From Desulfovibrio sp. G11 (GTDB lineage: Bacteria > Desulfobacterota > Desulfovibrionia > Desulfovibrionales > Desulfovibrionaceae): 64,000 bases of DNA. The translations under genes and the position numbers were made by a program. Location: NCBI RefSeq assembly GCF_900243745.1, contig NZ_LT984798.1, positions 3,256,501 through 3,320,500 on the forward strand. The letters run 5' to 3'. The notes under the pieces are model-generated. The model was not told the DNA's origin. It saw only the letters and a list, made by a program, of their open reading frames with translations, and did not search any database. Positions 17,250-25,309 of this stretch are shown piece after piece. Numbering within the stretch: the stretch's first letter is position 1; every line of letters begins with the position of its first letter.

Positions 17250-17266
17250 TTGAAAACCTTTTTCAA
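17250..17266 (-). promoter_or_regulatory. Palindrome upstream of the cupin gene, CRP/FNR-type candidate operator
   Basis: TTGAAAACCTTTTTCAA is a perfect inverted repeat with 7-base arms and a 3-base centre, about 104 bases before the cupin ATG. Its TTGA...TCAA edges resemble sites of FNR/HcpR-type regulators, although the centre is one base shorter than a usual FNR site. Function is inferred. Confidence 0.4.
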
Positions 17267-17282
17267 CTTGTCAGTATTACGA

Positions 17283-17560
17283 TATGCTGCGGCCTTTCAT
17301 TGTCAACAGTAAAGATGCTTATCTGTGGCTCCCGCAGACAGCAGATGTGGCGGATGCTCGGGCGCGCATCTGCCGTAATCATATAACTATGCTTAACTAT
17401 AGTATTTATTTAACGTTGGTGCATTTTCATTTTGAAAAAACGTATTCTCAAAAACAACACACACCGTGGGCGACAGCGCAAAAAACCCCCGGTCGGATGC
17501 GAAGATCCACAACAGGGGGCTTATGGACAAATCCACCAACTTCACGGCAGATTACGGGTG
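17283..17560. other. Intergenic stretch between cupin and PNPOx-fold genes
   Basis: AT-rich sequence between the end of one minus-strand gene and the promoter of the next. I see no gene with a ribosome binding site and no clear terminator. Confidence 0.4.
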
Positions 17561-18034
17561 TTACGCGGGATAATATTTTCCCGTACAGGACTGCACGTCA
17601 ATGGCAATAACGCCCGTCATCTTGAGCATGGATTCGGGATATACCCTGCCGGTATGATGCGGCGCATATTTGGCCACAAAAGCATCTAGAACAGCGAGCT
17701 TCAGCGCAGAGTCTTCAACTAGGGCCGCCCTGCCTCTTATTATGACGCTTTCATACGTGGTATTGGTGTCACAGGGCAGTTTGTCATCATGCACAAGCCC
17801 GAGCATTTTCTCCACCTCAAAGCCCACACGGGAATCCTTTTTTATGTTGGTCAGCTTTTCTCCCACGGCCAAACCGTGAATAAATATCTGCCCCTGAAAA
17901 AAAACAAAATGCACGGGCGTGATGTATGGAAAGCCATCCCCCCCCATACTGGCCAGTCTGCCTACAGGTTCCGTGTCCAGCAGAACGTGTATTTCCTCTT
18001 CAGCCAATGGATATTTTTTCATTCTTGCCTGCAT
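17561..18034 (-). CDS. Pyridoxamine 5'-phosphate oxidase-fold flavoprotein
   Basis: A 157-residue split-barrel flavin-binding protein of the PNPOx-like/NimA-like family. Typical features: the N-terminal EIHVLLDTEPVGRLASMGGD, the strand ITPVHFVFFQGQIFIHG, and VGFEVEKMLG followed by YESVIIRGRAALVED. Members reduce or oxidise small molecules using FMN or F420, or bind heme. GAGGAAACCT lies just before the ATG at 18034. It diverges from the MocR-type regulator gene across a 172-base gap, the usual arrangement for a MocR target. Confidence 0.85.
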   Translation of the reverse strand: MQARMKKYPLAEEEIHVLLDTEPVGRLASMGGDGFPYITPVHFVFFQGQIFIHGLAVGEKLTNIKKDSRVGFEVEKMLGLVHDDKLPCDTNTTYESVIIRGRAALVEDSALKLAVLDAFVAKYAPHHTGRVYPESMLKMTGVIAIDVQSCTGKYYPA

Positions 18035-18066
18035 AGGTTTCCTCTATTATGATATTTTGACCTCTA

Positions 18067-18088
18067 AGATAGCAAGAAACAGATAGCA
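18067..18088 (+). promoter_or_regulatory. Direct repeat AGATAGCA, candidate MocR operator
   Basis: Two copies of AGATAGCA (18067-18074 and 18081-18088), 14 bases apart start to start, lie between the divergent PNPOx-fold and MocR genes. MocR/PdxR regulators often bind direct repeats in such gaps. Binding is inferred. Confidence 0.35.
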
Positions 18089-18206
18089 TTGAACAGGGAC
18101 AGTTTTATTTTTTTTAACCTGACGCTTCAAGCCGGTTCAATCAGTGAGCCAGTCCACATCTTCAGACTTTCGTAAGGTGCGGCACGTACGCATCGTGGGA
18201 AAAAGT

Positions 18207-19646
18207 ATGCTATATCTGAATGCTGCCGGTAAAATCCCCCTCTATCAACAGCTTTATGAGCAGATAAAAAAAGAAATTCTTGCAGGAATAAGGAGCGCTG
18301 ACGCCGGGTTGCCCTCCATACGCACCATGGCAAAAGAACTGCAGCTTGGCAAAAATACGGTTGAGAATGCCTATGCCCAGCTTGTTCTTGAGGGCTATGT
18401 ACGCGTACGCCCTGGCAGCGGATACAGGGTGAATCGCGTATACAGCCACATGAATGCGGCCGAGCTACCCCATGTCAACACCGGTATGGTCATGTCGGAC
18501 GAAAAAAAAACGACACCACAGAAACACATCGACTACGATTTCAATTACGAAAATCTGGATGCTTCAATTTTCCCCGCCGCCATATGGCGCAGGTTGATGG
18601 CCGACATTCTGTCGTCTCTTCATAAAAACAGCCGTCAGGCGGTGGATATGCATGCGTACGGAGATGCCTGTGGCAGTTTTTCCCTGCGCAGCGAACTGGT
18701 TTCCTATCTTTATCGTAGCCGCGGAGTCTGCTGCACCCCTGAGCAGGTGATCATATGCAGCGGCCTGCAGCCCGCAATCATTGCCGTCATGTGCCTGCTT
18801 CAAGAGAAATGCGCTCTTGTTGCCATGGAAGATCCCGGCTATGCAGGAGCCAGGGCAGCCTATGAACTTTTCAATGCAGACATACTTTCTGTCCCTGTAA
18901 AGAGCGATGGCATTGACATCGAAAACCTTGCGGCATCATCTGCCGGACTTGTTCATATTGCACCTTCGCACCAGTTTCCCACAGGGGTCGTCATGCCCAT
19001 TTGCAGACGCATAAAGCTTCTGGAATGGGCCGCAAAAAATGACGGATTTATAATCGAAGATGATTATGACAGCGAGCTGCGCTATCACGGCAGGCCCATC
19101 CCCTCGCTACAGTCCATTGATGAAAACGGCCGTGTCATTTATATGGGAACATTTTCAAAAGTGCTTTCTCCGGGTATGCGCATGTCTTATATGGTGCTGC
19201 CGCCCCTGCTTGCCGCCAGATTCAGCTCCGTTTTTTCGGACTTCCAGTGCACTGTCCCCTGGCTTGAGCAGGCGGTTTTGAGCAGTTTCATAAAACAGGG
19301 GCACTGGGAAAAACATTTAAGAAAAATCTGCCTGCTCAAGAAAAAAAAGCATGACCTCTTTGTACACACCGTTGACCGCCTGTTTGGCAAACGCGTACGC
19401 ATACACGGGCATAATGCCGGCCTGCACCTTTTATTGGAATTTCCTGCAGGTCCGGACGAAGCAAGCCTTGTGGCAAAGGCCGCCACTTGCGGTGTACGTG
19501 TATACCCAGCCTCGCCTTTCTGGCGAAACAGGGAACACAGCCCCGCCAACTGTCTGTTCCTGGGCTACGGCACGTTGACTGAGCCGGATATCATAACTGC
19601 CTTGGAACGGCTTGAAAAAGTATGGTTTTGCCCTGAAGGCATATAG
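18207..19646 (+). CDS. MocR-family (GntR/aminotransferase) transcription regulator
   Basis: A 479-residue fusion. Residues ~10-75 form a GntR winged helix (KIPLYQQLYEQIKKEILAGI, then LPSIRTMAKELQLGKNTVEN). The rest is a class-I aminotransferase-like domain with the PLP-lysine region MGTFSKVLSPGMRMSY and IIEDDYDSELRYHG. MocR proteins use PLP or its adduct to switch DNA binding; PdxR and GabR are known members. I chose ATG 18207 because the winged helix begins there and GGGAAAA precedes it; an upstream GTG at 18144 is less likely. The divergent PNPOx-fold gene is the natural candidate target. Confidence 0.9.
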   Translation: MLYLNAAGKIPLYQQLYEQIKKEILAGIRSADAGLPSIRTMAKELQLGKNTVENAYAQLVLEGYVRVRPGSGYRVNRVYSHMNAAELPHVNTGMVMSDEKKTTPQKHIDYDFNYENLDASIFPAAIWRRLMADILSSLHKNSRQAVDMHAYGDACGSFSLRSELVSYLYRSRGVCCTPEQVIICSGLQPAIIAVMCLLQEKCALVAMEDPGYAGARAAYELFNADILSVPVKSDGIDIENLAASSAGLVHIAPSHQFPTGVVMPICRRIKLLEWAAKNDGFIIEDDYDSELRYHGRPIPSLQSIDENGRVIYMGTFSKVLSPGMRMSYMVLPPLLAARFSSVFSDFQCTVPWLEQAVLSSFIKQGHWEKHLRKICLLKKKKHDLFVHTVDRLFGKRVRIHGHNAGLHLLLEFPAGPDEASLVAKAATCGVRVYPASPFWRNREHSPANCLFLGYGTLTEPDIITALERLEKVWFCPEGI

Positions 19647-19719
19647 GAATTGCATCTTGAAAACAGATAAGACGGATGCGTATGCCTGTGTTATACCATC
19701 GCCATCGATGAGGTTTTTC

Positions 19720-20292
19720 ATGAAAAGACTTTCAGAGGCGACCATGTGGCAGGCGCTGCTTGACTGCGACCCGTCTTATGACGGACAATTTTTTTATGCG
19801 GTAAAAACCGTGGGCGCATACTGCCGCCCTTCTTGCAAGTCGCGGGCACCGCTGCGAAAAAATGTTTTATACTTCCAGACAGCGGCCGAGGCGGAACAGG
19901 CCGGGCTGCGCCCTTGCAAGCGTTGCCGTCCTGATCTGGAAAAATACAACCCTGCGGCGCGCCTTGCCGGACAGGCCAAAAAGCTCATCGACGGCCATTT
20001 CGACAAACGCGCCCGCCTGCAAGCAGAACTCAAGCATCTTGGTATTTCGCAAAGCCATCTGGCGGTTGTTTTTCGGCAACACTATGGCCTGACGCCAGTA
20101 CAATACCTTGGTCATGTCCGAGAACGGCGGGCTTGCGCGCTGCTGGAAAACACAAGCATGCCCATCACCGATATTGCCGCTACCATCGGCTTTGAAAGCC
20201 TGGCTTCATTTTATGCGTTTTTCAAAAAGCAGACAGGCACAAGCCCCGCGAAATTCCGTCAACAAGCACATTGTTCAGTAATCGCAGATTGA
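19720..20292 (+). CDS. AdaA-like methylphosphotriester sensor/AraC regulator
   Basis: A 190-residue protein joining the Ada zinc domain (Cys35, Cys39, Cys66, Cys69 in AYCRPSCKSR and RPCKRCRPD) to an AraC-type helix-turn-helix (about 95-180, including SMPITDIAATIGFESLASFY). The zinc-bound Cys takes methyl groups from DNA phosphotriesters, which turns the protein into an activator. No methyltransferase domain is fused; the separate ogt gene follows, as in Bacillus AdaA/AdaB. The ATG at 19720 has GAGG six bases upstream. Low-level self-activation of the ada-ogt-alkA run is expected. Confidence 0.92.
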   Translation: MKRLSEATMWQALLDCDPSYDGQFFYAVKTVGAYCRPSCKSRAPLRKNVLYFQTAAEAEQAGLRPCKRCRPDLEKYNPAARLAGQAKKLIDGHFDKRARLQAELKHLGISQSHLAVVFRQHYGLTPVQYLGHVRERRACALLENTSMPITDIAATIGFESLASFYAFFKKQTGTSPAKFRQQAHCSVIAD

Positions 20293-20371
20293 CGCACTTG
20301 CTCACATTACCGCAACAATACCTGAAAAGGCATACTGCCTGTGACAATGCGCCGACAATTGGAGTTACACC

Positions 20372-20872
20372 ATGAAAAATTTATGGTTTTACACCTGCCC
20401 CATCGGCAAGATCGGCATAGTTGAAAAAAATGGAGCCATCTGCCAGGTGTTTTTCAGTACAGAAGCTCCACCTGACGGCTTTACGCTACAAAAAAGCCCG
20501 GTTATCGAAAGAGCGGAACATCAGCTTACGGAATATTTCGCAGGTGATAGAAAAGAATTTGACTTACCCCTGGACCTCGGCGGCACGGAATTTCAGGCAA
20601 CGGTATGGCAAGCGCTACAGACCATTCCAGCCGGAGAAACGCGCAGCTACAAAGATGTGGCCGTCATGATCGGCAAGCCCGGCGCCAGTCGCGCTGTGGG
20701 CATGGCCAACAACCGCAACCCGGTTGCCATCATTGTTCCCTGCCACCGTGTCATCGGGCATGACGGCAGCCTTACTGGATATGCGGGTGGCCTTGCCATC
20801 AAGCAATACCTGCTTGACCATGAAAAAATGTGGCAACCAGAGAGAACCCATGCCCAATACACATTATTTTGA
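20372..20872 (+). CDS. ogt: Methylated-DNA-protein cysteine methyltransferase (Ogt/AdaB)
   Basis: A 166-residue suicide enzyme removing alkyl groups from O6-alkylguanine. The active site PCHRV has Cys124, preceded by the Asn hinge and arginine-finger segment GASRAVGMANNRNPVAI. The N-terminal half has the poorly conserved ribonuclease-like fold. The start has GGAG about ten bases upstream. It lies 79 bases after the AdaA-like gene, and its end overlaps alkA by 23 bases, so all three are probably one transcript. Confidence 0.96.
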   Translation: MKNLWFYTCPIGKIGIVEKNGAICQVFFSTEAPPDGFTLQKSPVIERAEHQLTEYFAGDRKEFDLPLDLGGTEFQATVWQALQTIPAGETRSYKDVAVMIGKPGASRAVGMANNRNPVAIIVPCHRVIGHDGSLTGYAGGLAIKQYLLDHEKMWQPERTHAQYTLF

Positions 20873-21557
20873 ATATGGCGAAAAAGAAAAATCATGGCTT
20901 AAGTCGCGCGATCCGGTGCTGGCCGCCGCTATGGAAGAAATCGGACACATCCGGCGCGAAGTTACGCCGGACATTTTCAACGCGCTTTTAAATTCCATCG
21001 TAGGGCAACAGATATCAACAAAGGCACAGGCCACCATCTGGAAGCGCATGCGGGAGCAGTTCTGCCCCATAACACCGGAAAACATAGGAACAATAAGCGC
21101 GGAAAGCCTGCAAACCTGCGGCATATCCATGCGTAAGGCGGCCTATATCAAGAGTATTACCGAAGCTGTGCTGGATGGAAGCCTGGATCTTGCCCGCCTG
21201 CCCTCCCTGACTGACAAGGAGATTTGCGCTCAACTGGTGCAGTTGAAAGGCATAGGTGTATGGACTGCGGAAATGATCATGATTTTTTCCATGCAGCGGC
21301 CGGATATCCTGAGCTGGGATGATCTGGCAATTCAGCGTGGCCTGCGCATGCTGTACAGGCATCGCCAGATTACTCCCGCACTCTTTGCCAGATACAGAAA
21401 GCGCTATTCCCCCCATGCGACCACAGCCAGCCTGTATTTGTGGGCTATAGCCGGGGGAGCGTGCGCCGAATTTAAAGACTGCGCGCCGCTAAAAAAGAAA
21501 ACCAAGCCTGCAAAGCGGCAACCGGTCAAAGCACAGGACAAACAGAACACACAGTAA
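20850..21557 (+). CDS. alkA: DNA-3-methyladenine glycosylase II (AlkA-type)
   Basis: A 235-residue helix-hairpin-helix glycosylase that removes alkylated purines. Seen: LNSIVGQQISTKAQATIWKR at the N side, the hairpin LVQLKGIGVWTAEMIMIF (about 129-146), and the catalytic Asp in ILSWDDLAIQRGL (Asp157/158). The N-terminal TATA-like domain of enterobacterial AlkA is missing, as in the shorter family branch. The Lys/Ala-rich tail (KKKTKPAKRQPVKAQDK) may aid DNA binding. The ATG at 20850 lies inside the ogt 3' end with AGAGAG upstream. Confidence 0.93.
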   Translation: MPNTHYFEYGEKEKSWLKSRDPVLAAAMEEIGHIRREVTPDIFNALLNSIVGQQISTKAQATIWKRMREQFCPITPENIGTISAESLQTCGISMRKAAYIKSITEAVLDGSLDLARLPSLTDKEICAQLVQLKGIGVWTAEMIMIFSMQRPDILSWDDLAIQRGLRMLYRHRQITPALFARYRKRYSPHATTASLYLWAIAGGACAEFKDCAPLKKKTKPAKRQPVKAQDKQNTQ

Positions 21558-21823
21558 CCTTGTTTTTTCCGCATGGTGACGTGACTGGCGCGCATACATC
21601 CCTTGATGCGCCGCAATGCTTCAGCCCTGCCCGAATATTGAGCGTGCCCACTCCTGAAGCATTCGCCTTGCGAACATGCAGCAGGCATACACGGAACCAA
21701 ACGTAGCTTTAGCAAACCGGGACAGCCCTTGTTCGCACCACCAAAACAAAGGCGGGCCGCAACGGATCATGCCCGAAGCGGCCCATGCAACACAGCAAGC
21801 TGTTACAGGCAGACAAAAGCTGC

Positions 21824-22333
21824 CTACCAGCCATTATGATGAACCTTGTCCTCGCGATAGCGGTCAACTTCGTCAAAAGGCTGCGCCGGATGTCCGGCCA
21901 CAACCAGAGCCAGCACATTGATATCCGCCGGAATTTTTAGCAATTGACGGATAGGTTCAACCCTGTCTTCAAGCGGATGCATACCGCACCACACAGTGCC
22001 GATATTTTTGCCCCGCGCAGCCAGCAGCATGTTCTCCAGCGCGGCTGTGCAATCCTGCTGCCAGTAACGCGGCTCTTTGGCCTCGGCAGGGTTGGCGCAG
22101 ACCACAATGGCAAGAGGAGCTTCAGCGGCCATTTTTGCATAGGGATGGCGGTTGGCTATTTCAGCCAGCAGGGCTTTGTCGCGCACAACCACAAAATGCC
22201 AGGGCTGGCGGTTATGGGCACTGGGTGCAGCCATGGCCGCCCGCAGCATGATTTCAAGATCTGCATCGCTGACATCAGCGGAAGTGAATTTACGGATGCT
22301 GCGGCGGGTAAAAAGAGCTTCAAAAATGTCCAT
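21824..22333 (-). CDS. Nitroreductase-family flavoprotein
   Basis: A 169-residue FMN enzyme of the nitroreductase family. The N terminus FEALFTRRSIRKFTSADVSD is the typical FMN-phosphate-binding start, followed by AAPSAHNRQPWHFVVVRDKA, and the C-terminal half has CTAALENMLLAARGKNIGTV and PLEDRVEPIRQLLKIP. It reduces nitro compounds, quinones or other acceptors with NAD(P)H; the natural substrate is unknown. GGAG precedes the ATG at 22333. It lies alone, convergent with alkA. Confidence 0.92.
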   Translation of the reverse strand: MDIFEALFTRRSIRKFTSADVSDADLEIMLRAAMAAPSAHNRQPWHFVVVRDKALLAEIANRHPYAKMAAEAPLAIVVCANPAEAKEPRYWQQDCTAALENMLLAARGKNIGTVWCGMHPLEDRVEPIRQLLKIPADINVLALVVAGHPAQPFDEVDRYREDKVHHNGW

Positions 22334-22515
22334 ACTGTACTCTCCTGAAAATAACTGTCTTATAACTCCAGTATACATCATAACAGGCAAAAGAAAAAGC
22401 GGGACATATCTGCTGCACGTCAGTGCGACCGCACCATTGCGTACGCATATTGATCTTTCTCATTGCTGGCCGTTATCCAAAAAGGGCTTTGTGGCGTCAC
22501 GCGCCAAAATGCTTT

Positions 22516-23661
22516 TCATTCTCCCTGAAGCATATCCCGGTTGGAATGCATATGCCAGATGCCGCAAGGGCAAACCGCCGCGCAGATGCCGCAACCTGTG
22601 CAGCACCCGGAATCGGCGCCGTAGGCCACGTTATCATCGGTCTGTTTGCGGGTGATGGCTTTTTGCGGGCAGAATTTGAGGCATATTTTGCAATCACGAC
22701 ACGCCCCGGCTCCGGGCAGCAGACGGGCGGACGGATTATCGAACGAACCGCGCCCGGTGCATCCGGAATTTTCCCACACAGGTACGCGCAGGCGGTAATC
22801 TCCCACGGCAACGAGTCCGTTAACGGTAAAATCATCCGGAGCCACATCACTGAAGATGCCATTTTCAATCCACTCCCCGGCGCGGAATTGCGCCATGCAA
22901 AAAGTGCTTTGGCACACTTGCTGTTCCTGGGGCAATGGAATGATTTTTTGCCAGTGTTTCCACACGGAAAGTTCTTTGCGTAAGCGCGGCCTGTCAATGG
23001 CGGCTAAAAATGCTTCCAGACCCGTTTCCAGCCACGTAACATCGTCGTCGTTCAGCGCACACACACGCACATCAGGGGGAAGGCTGCTCACGGGGCCACG
23101 AAAATACACCACTCCGCCCACCATGCCCACACAGGGCCTTTCACCAAGAATGGACGGCATGGTCTGGCTTTCGTAGCCGCAAACCACCGCCTTGCCTCCT
23201 CCCATAAATTCAAAGGAAAAGCTGCCCACGCTTTTGAGCACCCATAATTCCGGCGGCTCGTACATGGGGTCGTGTTTCATAAGCGACCCGGAACGCGCGC
23301 CGGCACGCCCACCAATATAAATTACGCCCGCAGCCGCGCAATGCCCCGCAGTATCGCCCGCATCACCGCGTACAGTAATGCGCCCGCCCGCGTTGAGCCA
23401 TCCGACGTCAGCGGAGGCCGAACCTTCAACCAGTACTTCCGTATCAGGCAGACACATGGATCCCACTCGCTGCCCGGGATTTCTCACGGTAAACATGAGC
23501 TTTTTGCCGTCTCTGTTCCATAAGGGGCCGCCGATATCATGCTGCCCCGAAGCCTCTATGTGAAAAGCTGTCTCTCCCCTGTCAACTGCGGCTTCAATGG
23601 CCAGCAAAAGATCCTGGGTGGACATGCGTTCATGATTGTGCAGCGTGTTCATTCGCAGCAT
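22516..23661 (-). CDS. Glutamate synthase GXGXG-domain subunit with ferredoxin tail
   Basis: A 381-residue protein. The N-terminal ~240 residues form the right-handed beta-helix (GXGXG) domain found at the C end of classical GltB: LVEGSASADVGWLNAGGRIT, VRGDAGDTAGHCAAAGVIYI, GGRAGARSGSLMKHD. The C terminus has two 4Fe-4S motifs (CRDCKICLKFCPQKAI and CTGCGICAAVCPCGIW). In archaeal-type split glutamate synthases this domain is a separate gene. GAGG lies seven bases before the ATG. It is the last of three same-strand genes for the enzyme, 22 bases after the synthase core gene. Confidence 0.9.
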   Translation of the reverse strand: MLRMNTLHNHERMSTQDLLLAIEAAVDRGETAFHIEASGQHDIGGPLWNRDGKKLMFTVRNPGQRVGSMCLPDTEVLVEGSASADVGWLNAGGRITVRGDAGDTAGHCAAAGVIYIGGRAGARSGSLMKHDPMYEPPELWVLKSVGSFSFEFMGGGKAVVCGYESQTMPSILGERPCVGMVGGVVYFRGPVSSLPPDVRVCALNDDDVTWLETGLEAFLAAIDRPRLRKELSVWKHWQKIIPLPQEQQVCQSTFCMAQFRAGEWIENGIFSDVAPDDFTVNGLVAVGDYRLRVPVWENSGCTGRGSFDNPSARLLPGAGACRDCKICLKFCPQKAITRKQTDDNVAYGADSGCCTGCGICAAVCPCGIWHMHSNRDMLQGE

Positions 23662-23683
23662 ACTGTGATCCTCTTGCTAAAAT

Positions 23684-25309
23684 CTAGCAGGCATACTGGA
23701 TGCCCAGTTTGTCGGCAACGGCCCTGTCAGTGGTCACCAGCGCATCTGAGCGCCCTACTGGCATGGAACTGTTACCCACAGGCGCCATCAGCTTGCGCAG
23801 TTCGGCGTCAAAAGCCAGCATGTAATCCACAATGCTCTGTGCCCCTCTGTCCACATCCATACGTTTGACCAGACGCGGATCCTGGGTGCATATACCGGTG
23901 GGGCATTTGCCTGTATTACAGGCATTGCAGCGCCCACGCTCGTTACCTACGCAGCCGAGCAGCTGGATGAGTATTTTACCTATAATAATACCGTTGGCTC
24001 CAAGGCAGATCATTTTAAAGGCATCGGCCGCTGCATTGCCCGAAAGGCCAACGCCTCCGCCCGCCCACAGGGGAATCTGCCCCTGAAGCCCCTGGGCCAC
24101 AGCAGCCTGATAGCAATCGCGCAGTTTGGACACTATGGGGTGGCCCGTGTGCTCCAGAGACACCTCATTGGCCGCACCCGTTCCGCCCTGGATACCGTCA
24201 ATAAAAAAACCGCCGCAAATTCTGTAAGGGTCGCGCAGCAGGTTGTTATAGACAGAAACGGATGTGGCGGAAGCCGCGCACTTGATCGCCACAGGCACAC
24301 GAAAGCCAAAAGCCGCGTTAAGAGAAAGGTGCATCTTCTGCACAGATTCTTCAATGGAGTAAAGCCCCTGATGATTGGGCGGAGAATGAAGCGTAGTTCT
24401 GGGTACACCGCGTATGGCCTGAATGTGCGGCGCTACCTTGGCCGCCGGCAACAGGCCGCCGTCACCGGGTTTGGCACCCTGCCCTATTTTTATGAGTACT
24501 CCGGCCGGATCGGCTTTCATTCGTGGCATGGCCCTGATGATGCGGTTCCAGCCGAAGTGCCCCGAGGCTATTTGCAGGATCATGTATTTCAGCTGCGCTG
24601 ATTCCAGCAGCTTGCCAGGCATACCGCCTTCGCCGGAGCACATGCGTACCGGTATGCCGCATTTTTCATTAAGATAGGCTGTGGCCAGGGCGATGGCTTC
24701 CCAGGCCCGCGTGGATAACGCCCCAATACTCATGTCACTGAAGATGACCGGGTAAATCCAAGTTACTCTGGGCGTTTGGCCTGCCAACACAAGGCTTGTC
24801 CCCTCTACTCTGAGTGGCAGATCCCCTGCAGGCATGACACGCCCCAGAGGCGAGCGCATATCAAAGGTATGCCGCTCGGAATCCAGGGCAGGATCCGTCA
24901 TCTGACTGATACGCCCGACGACTATGGCGTCAAGCGTGCGCGGCATGGTCAGGTTGCTGCGCCCGCCACGCTTTATGGGACCATGCTCGCGGGCCAGCAG
25001 GGCGAAGCGTTGATCCATATTGCGCACAGGTCGTATGGCTCCGGTAGGACAGCTTTTTTCGCACATACCGCATCCCACGCATGCATGGCTGATAGAGGTT
25101 TTTTGCTTGATGACCAGAGGGACGGCATATTCCTGGGCAGAATCCAGAGTCTTGTGCGACTGGATATGGCGGCGCACCCGCGATGGTTCAATGGCGGCAA
25201 AAGTGCAGGCAGCCACACAGGAACCGCATCTGGTACACAGGTCCGGCCGGTAATCTATCTTCCAGCACAGATCATTGACGCTGACATCCTGAGTTTTTAC
25301 TGATTCCAT
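23684..25309 (-). CDS. gltB: Glutamate synthase FMN core (archaeal-type) with ferredoxin head
   Basis: A 541-residue protein. The N terminus has two 4Fe-4S clusters (CTRCGSCVAACTFAAI and CVGCGMCEKSCPTGAI). The rest is the FMN-binding TIM barrel of glutamate synthase: GEGGMPGKLLESAQLKYMIL, KIGQGAKPGDGGLLPAAKV, FFIDGIQGGTGAANEVSLEH, and the 3Fe-4S-like Cys run GRCNACNTGKCPTGICTQDP. It makes glutamate from 2-oxoglutarate and ammonia channelled from glutamine. Its start overlaps the amidotransferase gene by 13 bases. Confidence 0.94.
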   Translation of the reverse strand: MESVKTQDVSVNDLCWKIDYRPDLCTRCGSCVAACTFAAIEPSRVRRHIQSHKTLDSAQEYAVPLVIKQKTSISHACVGCGMCEKSCPTGAIRPVRNMDQRFALLAREHGPIKRGGRSNLTMPRTLDAIVVGRISQMTDPALDSERHTFDMRSPLGRVMPAGDLPLRVEGTSLVLAGQTPRVTWIYPVIFSDMSIGALSTRAWEAIALATAYLNEKCGIPVRMCSGEGGMPGKLLESAQLKYMILQIASGHFGWNRIIRAMPRMKADPAGVLIKIGQGAKPGDGGLLPAAKVAPHIQAIRGVPRTTLHSPPNHQGLYSIEESVQKMHLSLNAAFGFRVPVAIKCAASATSVSVYNNLLRDPYRICGGFFIDGIQGGTGAANEVSLEHTGHPIVSKLRDCYQAAVAQGLQGQIPLWAGGGVGLSGNAAADAFKMICLGANGIIIGKILIQLLGCVGNERGRCNACNTGKCPTGICTQDPRLVKRMDVDRGAQSIVDYMLAFDAELRKLMAPVGNSSMPVGRSDALVTTDRAVADKLGIQYAC

